Shown here: positions 11,801-18,767 of the stretch, in pieces
Numbering within the stretch: the stretch's first letter is position 1
How the letters are laid out: every line of letters begins with the position of its first letter
Assembly: GCF_017562075.2 (NCBI RefSeq)
Contig: NC_054082.1
Location: 7,074,050-7,138,049 of the forward strand
Source of the DNA: Anopheles merus
Taxonomy: Eukaryota > Arthropoda > Insecta > Diptera > Culicidae
Reading direction: 5' to 3'
DNA length: 64,000 nt
The notes under the pieces: model-generated
The model's input: the letters and a program-made list of their open reading frames with translations, nothing else
Database searches by the model: none
What the model was told of the DNA's origin: nothing
Translations under genes and position numbers: made by a program

Positions 11801-14375
11801 ACCTTTGTTGTTTGCTTGATAAAAAACATTTCTTGATCTTTGGGCGGGCAACAACGAACGTTGCTGAAACCACCGAATCATACCGAAAACCGTTATCATG
11901 TTCGTCTTCTATCGACACGTCTCGATTGAATTGTACTTCTGTCATTCTCGATTGTTTCAGACCGATCTTGTTTGATCTTCTTGAATTGTGTTTAATGATC
12001 GGTCTGATGTACTTTATAAGATCTTCCATTTCGTTCGCAAAGCATTTACACCTTTCCTGACTAGCGGAGAGTGTGTACCTTTGTTTTACAGAGTCCGATT
12101 TAGTTGTTACGATAGCAATGATATTTGTGAATACTATGCTTTCTCCCACTTTTCACTTCAATGAATGAAGCTGACCATATATGAGTGTGATAATGAGGAA
12201 ATGAATTTACACAGAGATGAAAACGATGCGTTGCGTGAAGGTGATGAGCCTGACATATTAAAACATGTGCATCCGGTATACTAACGATGTAGTAAACGAA
12301 CTATCTACAACATCAACGAAACGATTATGAAAGGTCCGGAACGAAACTGATGCTGACTGATATAAGTGTGATGATGAACATGAAGTTGTCAAGTTGAGGA
12401 TGTGTTTGTGAACATGTGTGATGATGGCTGGCAATGGCACACGAAAACTTAACCCTTACAATCAAAATGATAAAACATAATTAGGGAAACAAAAGGCTGC
12501 GAATGGAATATTGAGCACTGTAGAGTTGGAAAAAATAGGTTGTGTCAAATACCAGAAGGCTTTGGCGCTTTTGCCGCCAGGGAACGCTATACTCACTGTC
12601 GAAGTTCAGGCTGATCGTTGCACTCGACTCTCCGAGCTCGTTTTTGGCCGTCACCTTGTATTTACCCGAATCTTCGAACGTCACATTATCGACCTCTAGG
12701 GTGGCACGGTACAGTGTACCGTCATTTTGTACTTTAAACTGGAATTTAATAACAATGGAAACAAAGTCAGCTATTAGACGACCTATCATTGCAAGGCCAA
12801 CAGCGTACGATCATGCCAACTTTACCTTATGCCTCGGTGTATTATCGATAACCTTACTGTTGTGTGACCACCTGATCTGTGGCTTCGGGTCAGCCTTAAT
12901 TTCGCACTCGAAAATGAGTCGTTTGCCATCGTTCTCCTGCTTGATGGAGGGCTTCTTGATGAACGTCGGTGCCACACCGTCGATTTGCCTGCGTAAAGTG
13001 GGGGAGAGAGAATTGCACGTTGTGTCAATAAAACACCACCACCAGGATTCGACGGTTTCGAGTACAAGAGAATTCAAACAACTGGCTGTAAACACACACG
13101 CGAAGCGTTTATACGTACCGCTCCTTGCGCTCTACTTTCTCTGTGGTTGTCACCCATCACAGTCGCAGGTGTTGCAGGTTGGTGTGGGCAGTGAAGTTAG
13201 TGGCGCAAACGCGAAACCAGAGTGCGTAGTAAAAGGCGTAGTAAGAAAATAGTTTGGAAGCGCATTGATTAATATCAAAAAAGCAATAGGAGCAGTTTCT
13301 TTTTTTGTGTAAGGTTTGTTGTATCTTTTTCACACACAAAAAAGGATAGCATTTGCGGAAAGCGAGGCAGGACGTAACGATTGCACGGCACAACAATGAA
13401 CGAACAAACGTAAAAACACATAACTACAGTCCGAAACGACAGATAGATTGCAATGGACGGTACACTTACTTTTCAACAGGTTCATCAGCAGCTATGGTTG
13501 AATTTTGAACACAACAAGACACGTACATGAACACGATATGGTGGATGGGAAAACGAGAACAGAGGAAATATTGACATGTTAATAGAGGAGTACCAACTGA
13601 CACTGGTGCTACGGCTTGCAGCAATAGCAAAATATAGAGAGAGAGATCGTTGTGTGCAGAATAAACTGTATACAGGTGGTGAATTATTGTGTTTAAAATG
13701 AATCGTGAGCATTATGTGTTTACTTCACTTTGAAGGTTTTAACATTTAAATCAATTTGTTAAGTTTGAACACGAATGCCATCGATATCAAAGACTCGGGT
13801 CCTGTTGTTGGCCCGCGATAGTTAGAGTTCACCTGCATTCGAAAAACGCTCGCTCAACTGTTCTAAAAATAGAGCAGACATTGCGCGGACGATCAACGGA
13901 GTGCGATCAACAAATCATGAATGGATCACGATACATTTTAGCACTCATTCACCGAAACCACACCCGCACGTTATTTGCGTCACGCGCGGGTCATGAACAC
14001 CGAATAAAGAAGACGTGGAAGAGCGGGAGGAGGAACACCCCCAACCCAAATCGGGTCCTACTTACGGCTGAAGTTCAGATTGATCGATGCGGAAACCTCG
14101 CCCATCCGATTCTTGGCCTTCACCTTGTACAGTCCGGCATCGGTATCGATGACGTCGTCGAGCTCGAGCACCACGAAGTACTTGTTCTCGCCGAACGATT
14201 GGATCTTGAACTTGGTGCGCGCGTTCTCGGACAGCAGCTCCTCGCTGCGGTACCATTCGATGGTCGGTTTCGGCTTCGCCACCAGCTGACACTCGAATAT
14301 CAACCGGTTGCCGTCGTCCTCCTGGCGCAGCTGCGGCTTTTGCGTGAAGCTGGGCGCGAAATCATGGTCGGCCAT
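1..14375 (-). CDS. bt: Projectin/twitchin (bent), N-terminal ~2,544 residues; partial, runs off left edge
   Basis: Giant titin-like protein of insect muscle, linking thick filaments toward the Z-band in flight muscle and lying on the A-band in other muscles (family knowledge). Coding exons read downward: 14375-14066, one of two 22-nt exons (13491-13470 or 13140-13119), 12988-12826, 12738-12597, 11650-11515, 11295-11092, 10745-10444, 9412-8786, 8708-7543, 7467-7348, 5707-5557, 5384-5011, 4845-4720, 4652-3956, 3876-3523, 3371-1962, 1750-1448, 1126-233, 132-1. Every junction keeps frame. Domain order is 8 Ig, PEVK-like, 6 Ig, then Fn-Fn-Ig repeats, which matches Drosophila projectin. Start chosen at ATG 14375 (MADHDF), because the Ig1 strand follows at once, the context CAAAACCATGG is good, and an acceptor-like CCGCAG lies 18 nt upstream. 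The kinase domain and most of the core lie outside the window. Confidence 0.93.
233..1126 (-). CDS. bt: bt exon: Ig and Fn-Fn of core
   Basis: Residues 2203-2500. Ig (LKPRIDRTNLKN, GEPEPEIIWSWRDD, VDTGKYKI), then two Fn3 domains (APGRPQGKLEV to GEPLESDEVVAKNPYDEPWKPG; TPEIVDFDNKSV to PESDATKSHIVKHRA). The acceptor GCGAAACAG|TG has a poor pyrimidine tract but gives a start identical to that of the next Ig exon. The donor is CAC|GTAAGTA. Confidence 0.9.
1448..1750 (-). CDS. bt: bt exon: Fn3 domain of second core unit
   Basis: Residues 2102-2202, phase 1 on both sides, encoding almost exactly one Fn3 domain (DPPEAPGKPAVDDYG, W-E-K-P-E-K-D-G-G-R-P, VYQFRVRAVN). This is the second Fn3 of the second Fn-Fn-Ig unit. 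The acceptor is AAAAACAG|AT and the donor AACC|GTAAGTG. Confidence 0.92.
1962..3371 (-). CDS. bt: bt exon: Ig14, first Fn-Fn-Ig unit and next Fn
   Basis: Residues 1632-2101, 470 codons. Ig14 ends at about VVFQDIPQ. Two fibronectin III domains follow, with the typical W-K-A-P-E-N-D-G-G-A-P and W-K-V-P-K-S-D-G-G-A-P motifs and YKFRVKAIN / FEFRVKAVN. Next come an Ig (GEPEPEVVWEKDD, SDSGDYKL) and another Fn3 (PTQPIGPIKIEKA to FEFRVKAYNKEG). This marks the start of the repetitive core of projectin. The donor is TACG|GTAAGC. Confidence 0.93.
3523..3876 (-). CDS. bt: bt exon: Ig13 and Pro/Lys linker
   Basis: Residues 1514-1631. Ig13 (PNKFMKKLSDT to TSKCTLKINKK) has VAFFLGETEL in place of the usual core Trp motif. 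A short proline/lysine linker follows (PKFEVPPKIETPAKVEKVVEVP). The acceptor is CAACAG|GA and the donor A|GTAAGTA. Confidence 0.88.
3956..4652 (-). CDS. bt: bt exon: end of Ig10, Ig11 and Ig12
   Basis: Residues 1282-1513. Completes Ig10 (CTIFN, EDGGKYTL). Ig11 follows (YKFTKNLKKAEKG, CTLEC, ISWYKGETKL, EDADTYRC). Ig12 is similar (YKFTKVLKSQQL, VTMACEL, VEWFKGDEKI, TDSGVYRC). The paired YKFTK-x-L starts suggest that these two domains arose by internal duplication. The donor is C|GTAAGTT, phase 1. Confidence 0.9.
4720..4845 (-). CDS. bt: bt exon: first half of Ig10
   Basis: Residues 1240-1281, phase 0 on both sides (CTCCAG|AAA, GAT|GTGAGT). Encodes KQDTFSKPLVDI to AKWMLRKD. It splits an Ig domain with the next exon, so skipping would remove half a fold even though the frame would survive. 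Confidence 0.87.
5011..5384 (-). CDS. bt: bt exon: Ig9 and basic linker
   Basis: Residues 1115-1239. The Ig domain starts DQTGYISVQVEG and has the core Trp in PTWKFFKG and the N-D-E-G-K-Y motif. The usual first Cys is not obvious. A lysine-rich linker follows (RAMLKKRKYAKWGNQ to PQLKKVER). The donor is CGC|GTATGTG, phase 0. Confidence 0.88.
5557..5707 (-). CDS. bt: bt exon: second RRxS linker exon
   Basis: Residues 1065-1114, phase 0 in and 1 out. Contains KRRPSI and VRRPSI within 12 residues, then an acidic/hydrophobic segment (AAIIVDFQESYSAVE) leading into Ig9. The acceptor GCCCTGCAG|AAG is good. The donor AAG|GTTCGC is weak but is the one that keeps frame with the next exon. Confidence 0.8.
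5708..7347. other. bt introns flanking the RRxS exons, no further exon recognised
   Basis: About 1.6 kb between two RRxS exons. Contains a (CA)n tract at 5847-5872, then short (AT)n, and an A-run near 5980. I looked for additional Lys/Glu-rich exons on the minus strand because this region is alternatively spliced in Drosophila, and saw none I could defend. Confidence 0.6.
5847..5872. repeat. (CA)13 microsatellite in bt intron
   Basis: Perfect AC/CA dinucleotides followed by a short AT run to about 5881. Confidence 0.95.
7348..7467 (-). CDS. bt: bt exon: symmetric 40-codon RRxS exon
   Basis: Residues 1025-1064, 120 nt, phase 0 on both sides, so it can be skipped without frame change. The acceptor is CTTCCAG|GAA and the donor GAT|GTAAGT. 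Contains SRRGSF and DRRPSL. The peptide is low in structure-forming motifs and continues the flexible region after the PEVK repeats. Inference: a likely cassette exon. Confidence 0.85.
7543..8708 (-). CDS. bt: bt exon: Ig7, Ig8 and PEVK-like repeats
   Basis: Residues ~636-1024, the longest exon of the N-terminal half except for the core exon at 1962-3371. Ig7 (TASIECS, CVWMKE, ADFGAYKL) and Ig8 (KVYWMKN, EDAGSYKV) are followed from about residue 835 by a Lys/Glu/Val-rich stretch. Within it, residues 862-995 are seven tandem 19-residue units. The exon ends with DRRGSIPKIKE and the donor GAG|GTAATA, phase 0. The PEVK-like region is the elastic, alternatively spliced part of insect projectin (family knowledge). 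Confidence 0.92.
7630..8031 (-). repeat. PEVK-like tandem repeat, seven ~57-bp coding units
   Basis: Inside the bt exon at 7543-8708. The protein unit is 19 residues, roughly x-K-V-x-L-K-K-V-E-R-K-E-x-E-L-K-V-E-E, in seven consecutive copies; the last is 20 residues. Units 3 to 6 are most alike and the outer ones diverge. Positions 2-3 (KV) and 5-8 (LKKV) are nearly invariant. Confidence 0.9.
8786..9412 (-). CDS. bt: bt exon: Ig5 and Ig6
   Basis: Residues ~427-635. Two complete Ig domains in one exon. Ig5 has FAPSFVEKPKII, TMKCRC, VKWMRK and DDGGSYSC. Ig6 has APIFVEKPHIV, RMECKV, ITWTRE and EDSGTYKC. The acceptor CCTGAAG|CG follows a pyrimidine-rich stretch, and the donor is A|GTAAGTT. Confidence 0.9.
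9413..10443. other. bt intron between Ig4 and Ig5 exons
   Basis: About 1.0 kb, AT-rich. The minus-strand ORFs here are hydrophobic products of A/T-rich sequence. No coding or RNA feature recognised. Confidence 0.6.
10444..10745 (-). CDS. bt: bt exon: Ig4
   Basis: Residues ~326-426, phase 2 in and 1 out (AAAG|GTATTT). One complete Ig domain: PPRFPQKPTI, Cys in LSMECIL, Trp in DITWYH, then N-D-G-G-I-Y-R-C-H. Ends in the FGESNAHITLNF strand. Confidence 0.9.
11092..11295 (-). CDS. bt: bt exon: second half of Ig3
   Basis: Residues ~258-325. The acceptor is CATCGCAG|G and the donor AT|GTAAGTG, phase 2 in and 2 out. Contains the Q-L-D-R-G-V-Y motif of the Ig F strand and ends NFDSSSKL. Together with 11515-11650 it completes Ig3. 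Confidence 0.85.
11515..11650 (-). CDS. bt: bt exon: first half of Ig3, with probable GC donor
   Basis: Residues ~213-257, starting EEVPVPADGFKPAF. The acceptor is CGTATAG|GTGAGG. No GT donor gives a good Ig junction. The best 3' boundary is ATG|GCAAGT, a GC-AG intron, giving SYTW-FHEKNE across the junction. A GT donor four or six bases further on either breaks the frame or inserts Gln-Val and matches the donor consensus poorly. Confidence 0.75.
11651..12596. other. bt intron with long in-frame open stretch upstream of the Ig3 exon
   Basis: This intron contains a (GA)n stretch at about 11727-11747 and a (CA)n-type stretch. The minus strand stays open in the frame of the following exon from 12149 to 11651, including an ATG at 12029. 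Whether this is an alternative first exon or chance is unknown; see findings. Confidence 0.4.
12597..12738 (-). CDS. bt: bt exon: second half of Ig2
   Basis: Residues ~166-212. The acceptor is ATTCCAG|TTTAAAG and the donor A|GTGAGTA, phase 0 in and 1 out. Carries the F-E-D-S-G-K-Y motif and ends with NFDS, completing Ig2. Confidence 0.88.
12826..12988 (-). CDS. bt: bt exon: first half of Ig2
   Basis: Residues ~111-165, phase 2 in and 0 out (AAG|GTAAAG). Begins QIDGVAPTFIKKPS and includes the first Ig cysteine (LIFECEIKADPKP) and the core Trp (IRWSHN). The Ig fold is completed by the next exon. Confidence 0.88.
13119..13140 (-). CDS. bt: bt alternative 22-nt micro-exon B (basic version)
   Basis: The acceptor is CAACCACAG (weak polypyrimidine tract) and the donor CG|GTACGTA. 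In phase 1 to 2 it encodes Q-K-V-E-R-K-E-R, which resembles the PEVK-like repeats further along the protein. It replaces exon A with the same number of residues but opposite charge. Including both exons shifts frame and meets a stop about 40 codons after exon 1. Including neither exon also shifts frame and stops in the exon at 12597-12738. Confidence 0.55.
13470..13491 (-). CDS. bt: bt alternative 22-nt micro-exon A (acidic version)
   Basis: The acceptor reads CAACCATAG and the donor AAAA|GTAAGTG. Entering in phase 1 and leaving in phase 2, it encodes P-A-D-E-P-V-E-K across the junctions between Ig1 and Ig2. The length and phases are identical to the second 22-nt exon at 13119-13140, so the two appear to be mutually exclusive. 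The encoded linker is net acidic. The boundaries rest on splice-site pattern and frame; no transcript evidence was available. Confidence 0.6.
14066..14375 (-). CDS. bt: bt coding exon 1: start codon and Ig1
   Basis: Encodes residues 1-103 plus one base. It carries a complete I-set Ig domain with FAPSFTQKP at the start, the first Cys in LIFECQL, the core Trp in IEWYR, and the D-x-G-x-Y motif in DTDAGLYKVKAKN. The donor is C|GTAAGTAG, phase 1. This leaves a single C that must be completed by the next exon, which decides how the two downstream 22-nt exons can be used. Confidence 0.9.
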
Positions 14376-14981
14376 GGTTTTGGTTTGTTGCTGCGGTGGA
14401 TACGGGACCACCACCACCCTCGGGCGAAAGTTTCCGGGACGGGGGGGTTTTGTTTTCCTGGTGCGCTCAGACTAACGCTTCCCTACCAACCACTCTCCTC
14501 CACTCTGCTCTTATGGGGGAAGGATTCTGCTCCTGCAGCAGCGTTGGATTTCGTTGCTCCTGGCTTTACTTCTTCGTAGCGAAGTGTGTTTTCGTGTCAC
14601 AGTGGCACTAGCATGTGGGCGAAAAAGGCGCGTTTTTCGCACACGGAATGGCTTTCGCTATCGCGCGTCAGTCGCTGACTGCTCGTGGTCAGCACATGGA
14701 AATAGAAAGAAGAAAAAAAAAGGACGCACATGGAAACATTCCATCAGTCGCTGCATTTTACCGTAAGCAACGCTTATGACTAATCGACGGATGCTTCTAG
14801 CGATCGCGTTCACCCTCCCCTTAGGCAATCCGTTTCCAACCCACGTATACGTATTGCAAAAATAGACGGCCGCTAAAGAACGGACAGCACACCTTGGCAG
14901 CAGTAGCAGTACCGTGCCGATCACTTGACCGGAACGATGCGATCTTACGAGCAAAACAAACACTTGTGTGTACACTATGCT

Positions 14982-14984
<3 letters not shown>

Positions 14985-15040
<56 letters not shown>
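14985..15040. repeat. (GT)28 microsatellite
   Basis: Uninterrupted GT dinucleotides read directly; the longest perfect dinucleotide tract in the window. Confidence 0.97.
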
Positions 15041-15042
<2 letters not shown>

Positions 15043-18000
15043 TTTTTACCGCCAGTGGAAGCAAGAAGTGGTGAAGAAAACCACCCGTTTTCACTACGGG
15101 GGGTTAGTAGCTACATACCACCGGGGCTTATTCATAAGCCAAAGTGGAACCTATTATTAGGACGGTCAGCAGGAAAAATATGTTCCCCCTTCATCCCCCT
15201 CGTTCGAAACCCTCCTCTTCGAACAGAAAACATCCTCCTGCAAATAAGGTGGCTGACTAAGTATAGAAGAAATGTTTGCACGGACAGCGCGCGGCCCTAA
15301 AAATAAAGCGTTATTCCCACACACTGGCTGACGGACAGATGGATTGTGTTTCAGAGTGCAACGGGGCATCGCTTCTTTTTTTTTTTTTTGGTGCGGTTTT
15401 CAACGAAAAGCAAACATGCTTGATGGTGGTGTCATACAAAGGGGCAAGGTAGACATTAAACAGAGGATTATCCTGTCCCCGTTAAAAGTAACGTAAATAT
15501 TGCAAATTGCTTACACGTCATCGAATAACACGTTGGCCAAACTGGGTTGGAATTTGAAAGTGAGCAACACAGACATGGATATGAAATGCTCGCATTACAC
15601 AATGCATTCGAAGGTTCTATAATTAGCCGCGTTGGCTATTGTTGGAGTGGCGGGCTGCTGATCAGATTGTCCATGTGTGTAGTGCTGCTACACACCTTGG
15701 TGCTATTTTTGCATTACAGAATCATTTTTTTAAAAGCAGAAACACATGCAATTCTTTAGCTGCTGAATCCACCAGCAAACCGCCGCACTAAGTAAGCGCA
15801 CGGCTGGTTTGCATGATTTCCCTAAAGATGACGCTCTCTCTCTCCAGAGATCATGGTACCAGTAAACGAACTAGTGGAAACAAATCGTTTTTTGTGGGAA
15901 AAATTGCAAAAAAATGTTAATAATTGCTTTTAATATCTTCTCCAATTGCTTTCCTCTGCAAGATGGTTTATCATTGTAACAGTGGTACACTAATGTAACA
16001 CTACTAAAGCTAGCCACGATCACTTTCCTCTTAACAATCGTCTACACACTTAAATAATATTGCGAAATTGTTACTGATGCCAAGGTCCTATTTGAAAGAC
16101 AATCACTGAACAAACGTTCATTCCTATTAATTCAGAACTTCAAACACTATTAAAGGCTTACTATTTATACCACTTAAACCTGTACTTTTGCTCAACAACT
16201 AGCTACGAGCTACACTCATATTGGCTGGCTACCACTTTCATGGAAACGGCTAGTGTGCGTGCATGCGTTTGTCTATTCATAGCATCACTTGCGGCAAATT
16301 GGAAAACTCGCCCAGCCTTAGCGCACACCGCCCGCGCTAACCCTGACACACTATTTCCACCGCCACGGGGCGTCCTTCGCGGTACGATCTTGGCTGTCTG
16401 TCACCGAGAAATCGCTGTGCAGTGTTCCGCCCACTCAAGACTCAACGGTTCCTCGTCACGGTCACCATCACGATTGGTGATGTTTCGCTCATTAGACCAC
16501 GGTGCAGCAGCCAGTGGCACCTTGCTGCTGCTTCTTCAGCCGAAGGACACTTTTTCCTCTTTCCCCCCCAAAGCAACCACACACACTCACACACCCACTT
16601 TGTTGCGCCAAAGGGGAAGAAATATTTTAATCATCTACCATTTCAGCAGACATGCTGTAGCGCGGCGAATGTCACACCGTTCCTGTCACTCACACGCGGC
16701 GGTCGGCAGCAGCACCGCAACCTTGAACAATTTTGAATCCACAAACCGCAATGGCAATTTATAAATTTGCGAATAAAAATTGTGTGTCGTGTATGTGTTT
16801 TTTTTGTTGCTTTTAGTATCATTTCCATCCTTCGCACAATTTCATCACAATTTCACCACTGGGGCCGCGACATGTTTTTTTTTTTATATTTATGCGCGTA
16901 CTACCGCGCCACCGTAACCGAATCCGACGTCCTGTACCGAAGCAGAAGAAGAAGACGGGGCGGATATTTTGAACACTACAAACTCACACACACACACACA
17001 TTTACAGATCCACTGCGGCTTGTGATGAAGCGCCAAATTCTACAACTTTCTCCCCAGGCCGTACCGGAGGGGGAGGAGAGCCAAAACTTTACAGCTTCGA
17101 TCTGCTCAACCCCGCTGCTTCGACCGACTTTCGAACGGCGTGCCCCAAACCGCCACGAGTTTTCCCTTGCGCCTACCCTGACGGGGTAGGGCCCCGTTAT
17201 TTATAGACATTTTTTCAGTTTTTCTTCTATTTTTACCCCGTGCCCGTGCACACTCTGTTTCGCGCGCTGCCTCGCGAGAGAAATCCTTCGTGCGCGCGAT
17301 CGGCCGCCAGCCGGATCCGGTTGCACCCCTTCACACGGGACCCTGGGCGCATTTCTTCATCGGACCGTGTTTACTTGTACGTGCGACGTGAAGAATTCGA
17401 GGGCTGACACCAGCAGAGGCTCACACCAAAAAAACCAGCGCAAAGCTTGGGACGGCAAAGACGGGGACTGCATGGGAATGAAACCGAACGACGGTATAGA
17501 CGACGTTCTTCCCATTCTGTGCGATTTTTTGGGACACACACACACACACACGCACTAACACACGCACACGATGAGGTCAAAAAAAGACGAGAGGGTTCAC
17601 GATCGTCTCTCAGCCCCGCCAACACCACACACACCATCACAACATTATATAACCGCCGATGGGGAGGTGGAAAAGAAGATCACTTAACGGCTGCAAGAAG
17701 CTTTTAATGGGAGATCCGGCTCCGGAACGACTTTTTTGCTTCGAAATATTTCATCACTGCCATCTTGTTCTTCGCTTGGGTGGCACAACATTTATTGATG
17801 GTAAAAAAAAAACACGATCACCACTTGGGTCGTTCGGTGGCGCGCCGAAAGCGGCAGAACGTTTCTAGAACGCGTACTCCATTTCCATCCAACGCCCACT
17901 CGAGGTGGGGTACAGTTTTCACAACCGTTTTTCGTGCACCAAATTGCCGTTCGCAAGTCGTTTATTTTCTTCGCCCACTCAGAAAAGCGCGCACACACAC

Positions 18001-18535
18001 ACACACACACACCAGAGCACAGAAGCATACACCATGGAATCATTCGGCCCGAAACTTTTACAACGCGCACGGAATTTTCAAAATCCACCTCGCGCAACCA
18101 AAAAAAAAGCAATTTGTGAACATTTCTTACTGTATTTCCCTTGCACCTGTGTTTTTCTCTCCTCTCCTGTGTACTTTTCCCCCTTTTGCGAAACGAAGAA
18201 GAACGGTTGGACGGTCGCGCCACACGCGCACACGCGAACTGCTTACTTTCACTTCTCCTGCTCGACTGGCCGGTCCCTAGCGAGTCGGCTATTTTTCTAC
18301 TATCGACACACACACACACACACCGACACCGGCTCGTGTCTTTTTTCGGCTGCTTCGGGTTTTCCCACTCCCACCCGACTTTCCACCCTACCGCCCCGTG
18401 TTGAGGCGTGTATTCAATTTTCAATTATTTTCACTGAACCACCACACACACACACACAAACACAAGGAGAGAACAGCTCGTGAAACCAACCCCTTTTTTC
18501 TCCTTCGACGACACGAATGACGCAATGACACTTAC

Positions 18536-18767
18536 AGGGCAGAAATCCAATCGAAGTGATCCTGCTGCTCCCACGGCACACGTATCCAATCTGTCTCTCA
18601 CGGATAGGCACACACACTTACACACACACACTTGCTGCTTTGATGGGGAGGATTTTTCACTCTCCCGTATCAGTAGTAGTAGTAGTAGGCTGCTAGTAGA
18701 AGATGCTGCTGGTAGCGCTGCGACCCAAAACGATGCGCGCTTTCGGCGTGAGTTTCACTCGTCGACT
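18536..18767 (-). promoter_or_regulatory. Candidate non-coding first exon and initiator of bt
   Basis: On the minus strand a strong donor (CCCT|GTAAGTG) ends at 18536. An initiator-type ATCAGTC puts a possible start site at 18767. No ATG occurs on the minus strand from about 18481 to 19000, although roughly seven or eight would be expected by chance, as in a 5' UTR. The nearest downstream acceptor before a coding start is CCGCAG near 14393, upstream of the bt ATG. This is inference from pattern only; the transcription start could lie higher. Confidence 0.35.

Noticed and set aside
17198..17205. TATAAATA on the minus strand as the bt TATA box
   Set aside because: Good match, but the initiator-like TCAG is too close (about 26 bases), no convincing donor follows, and ATGs occur downstream. 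The 18.5-18.8 kb block fits a leader exon better.
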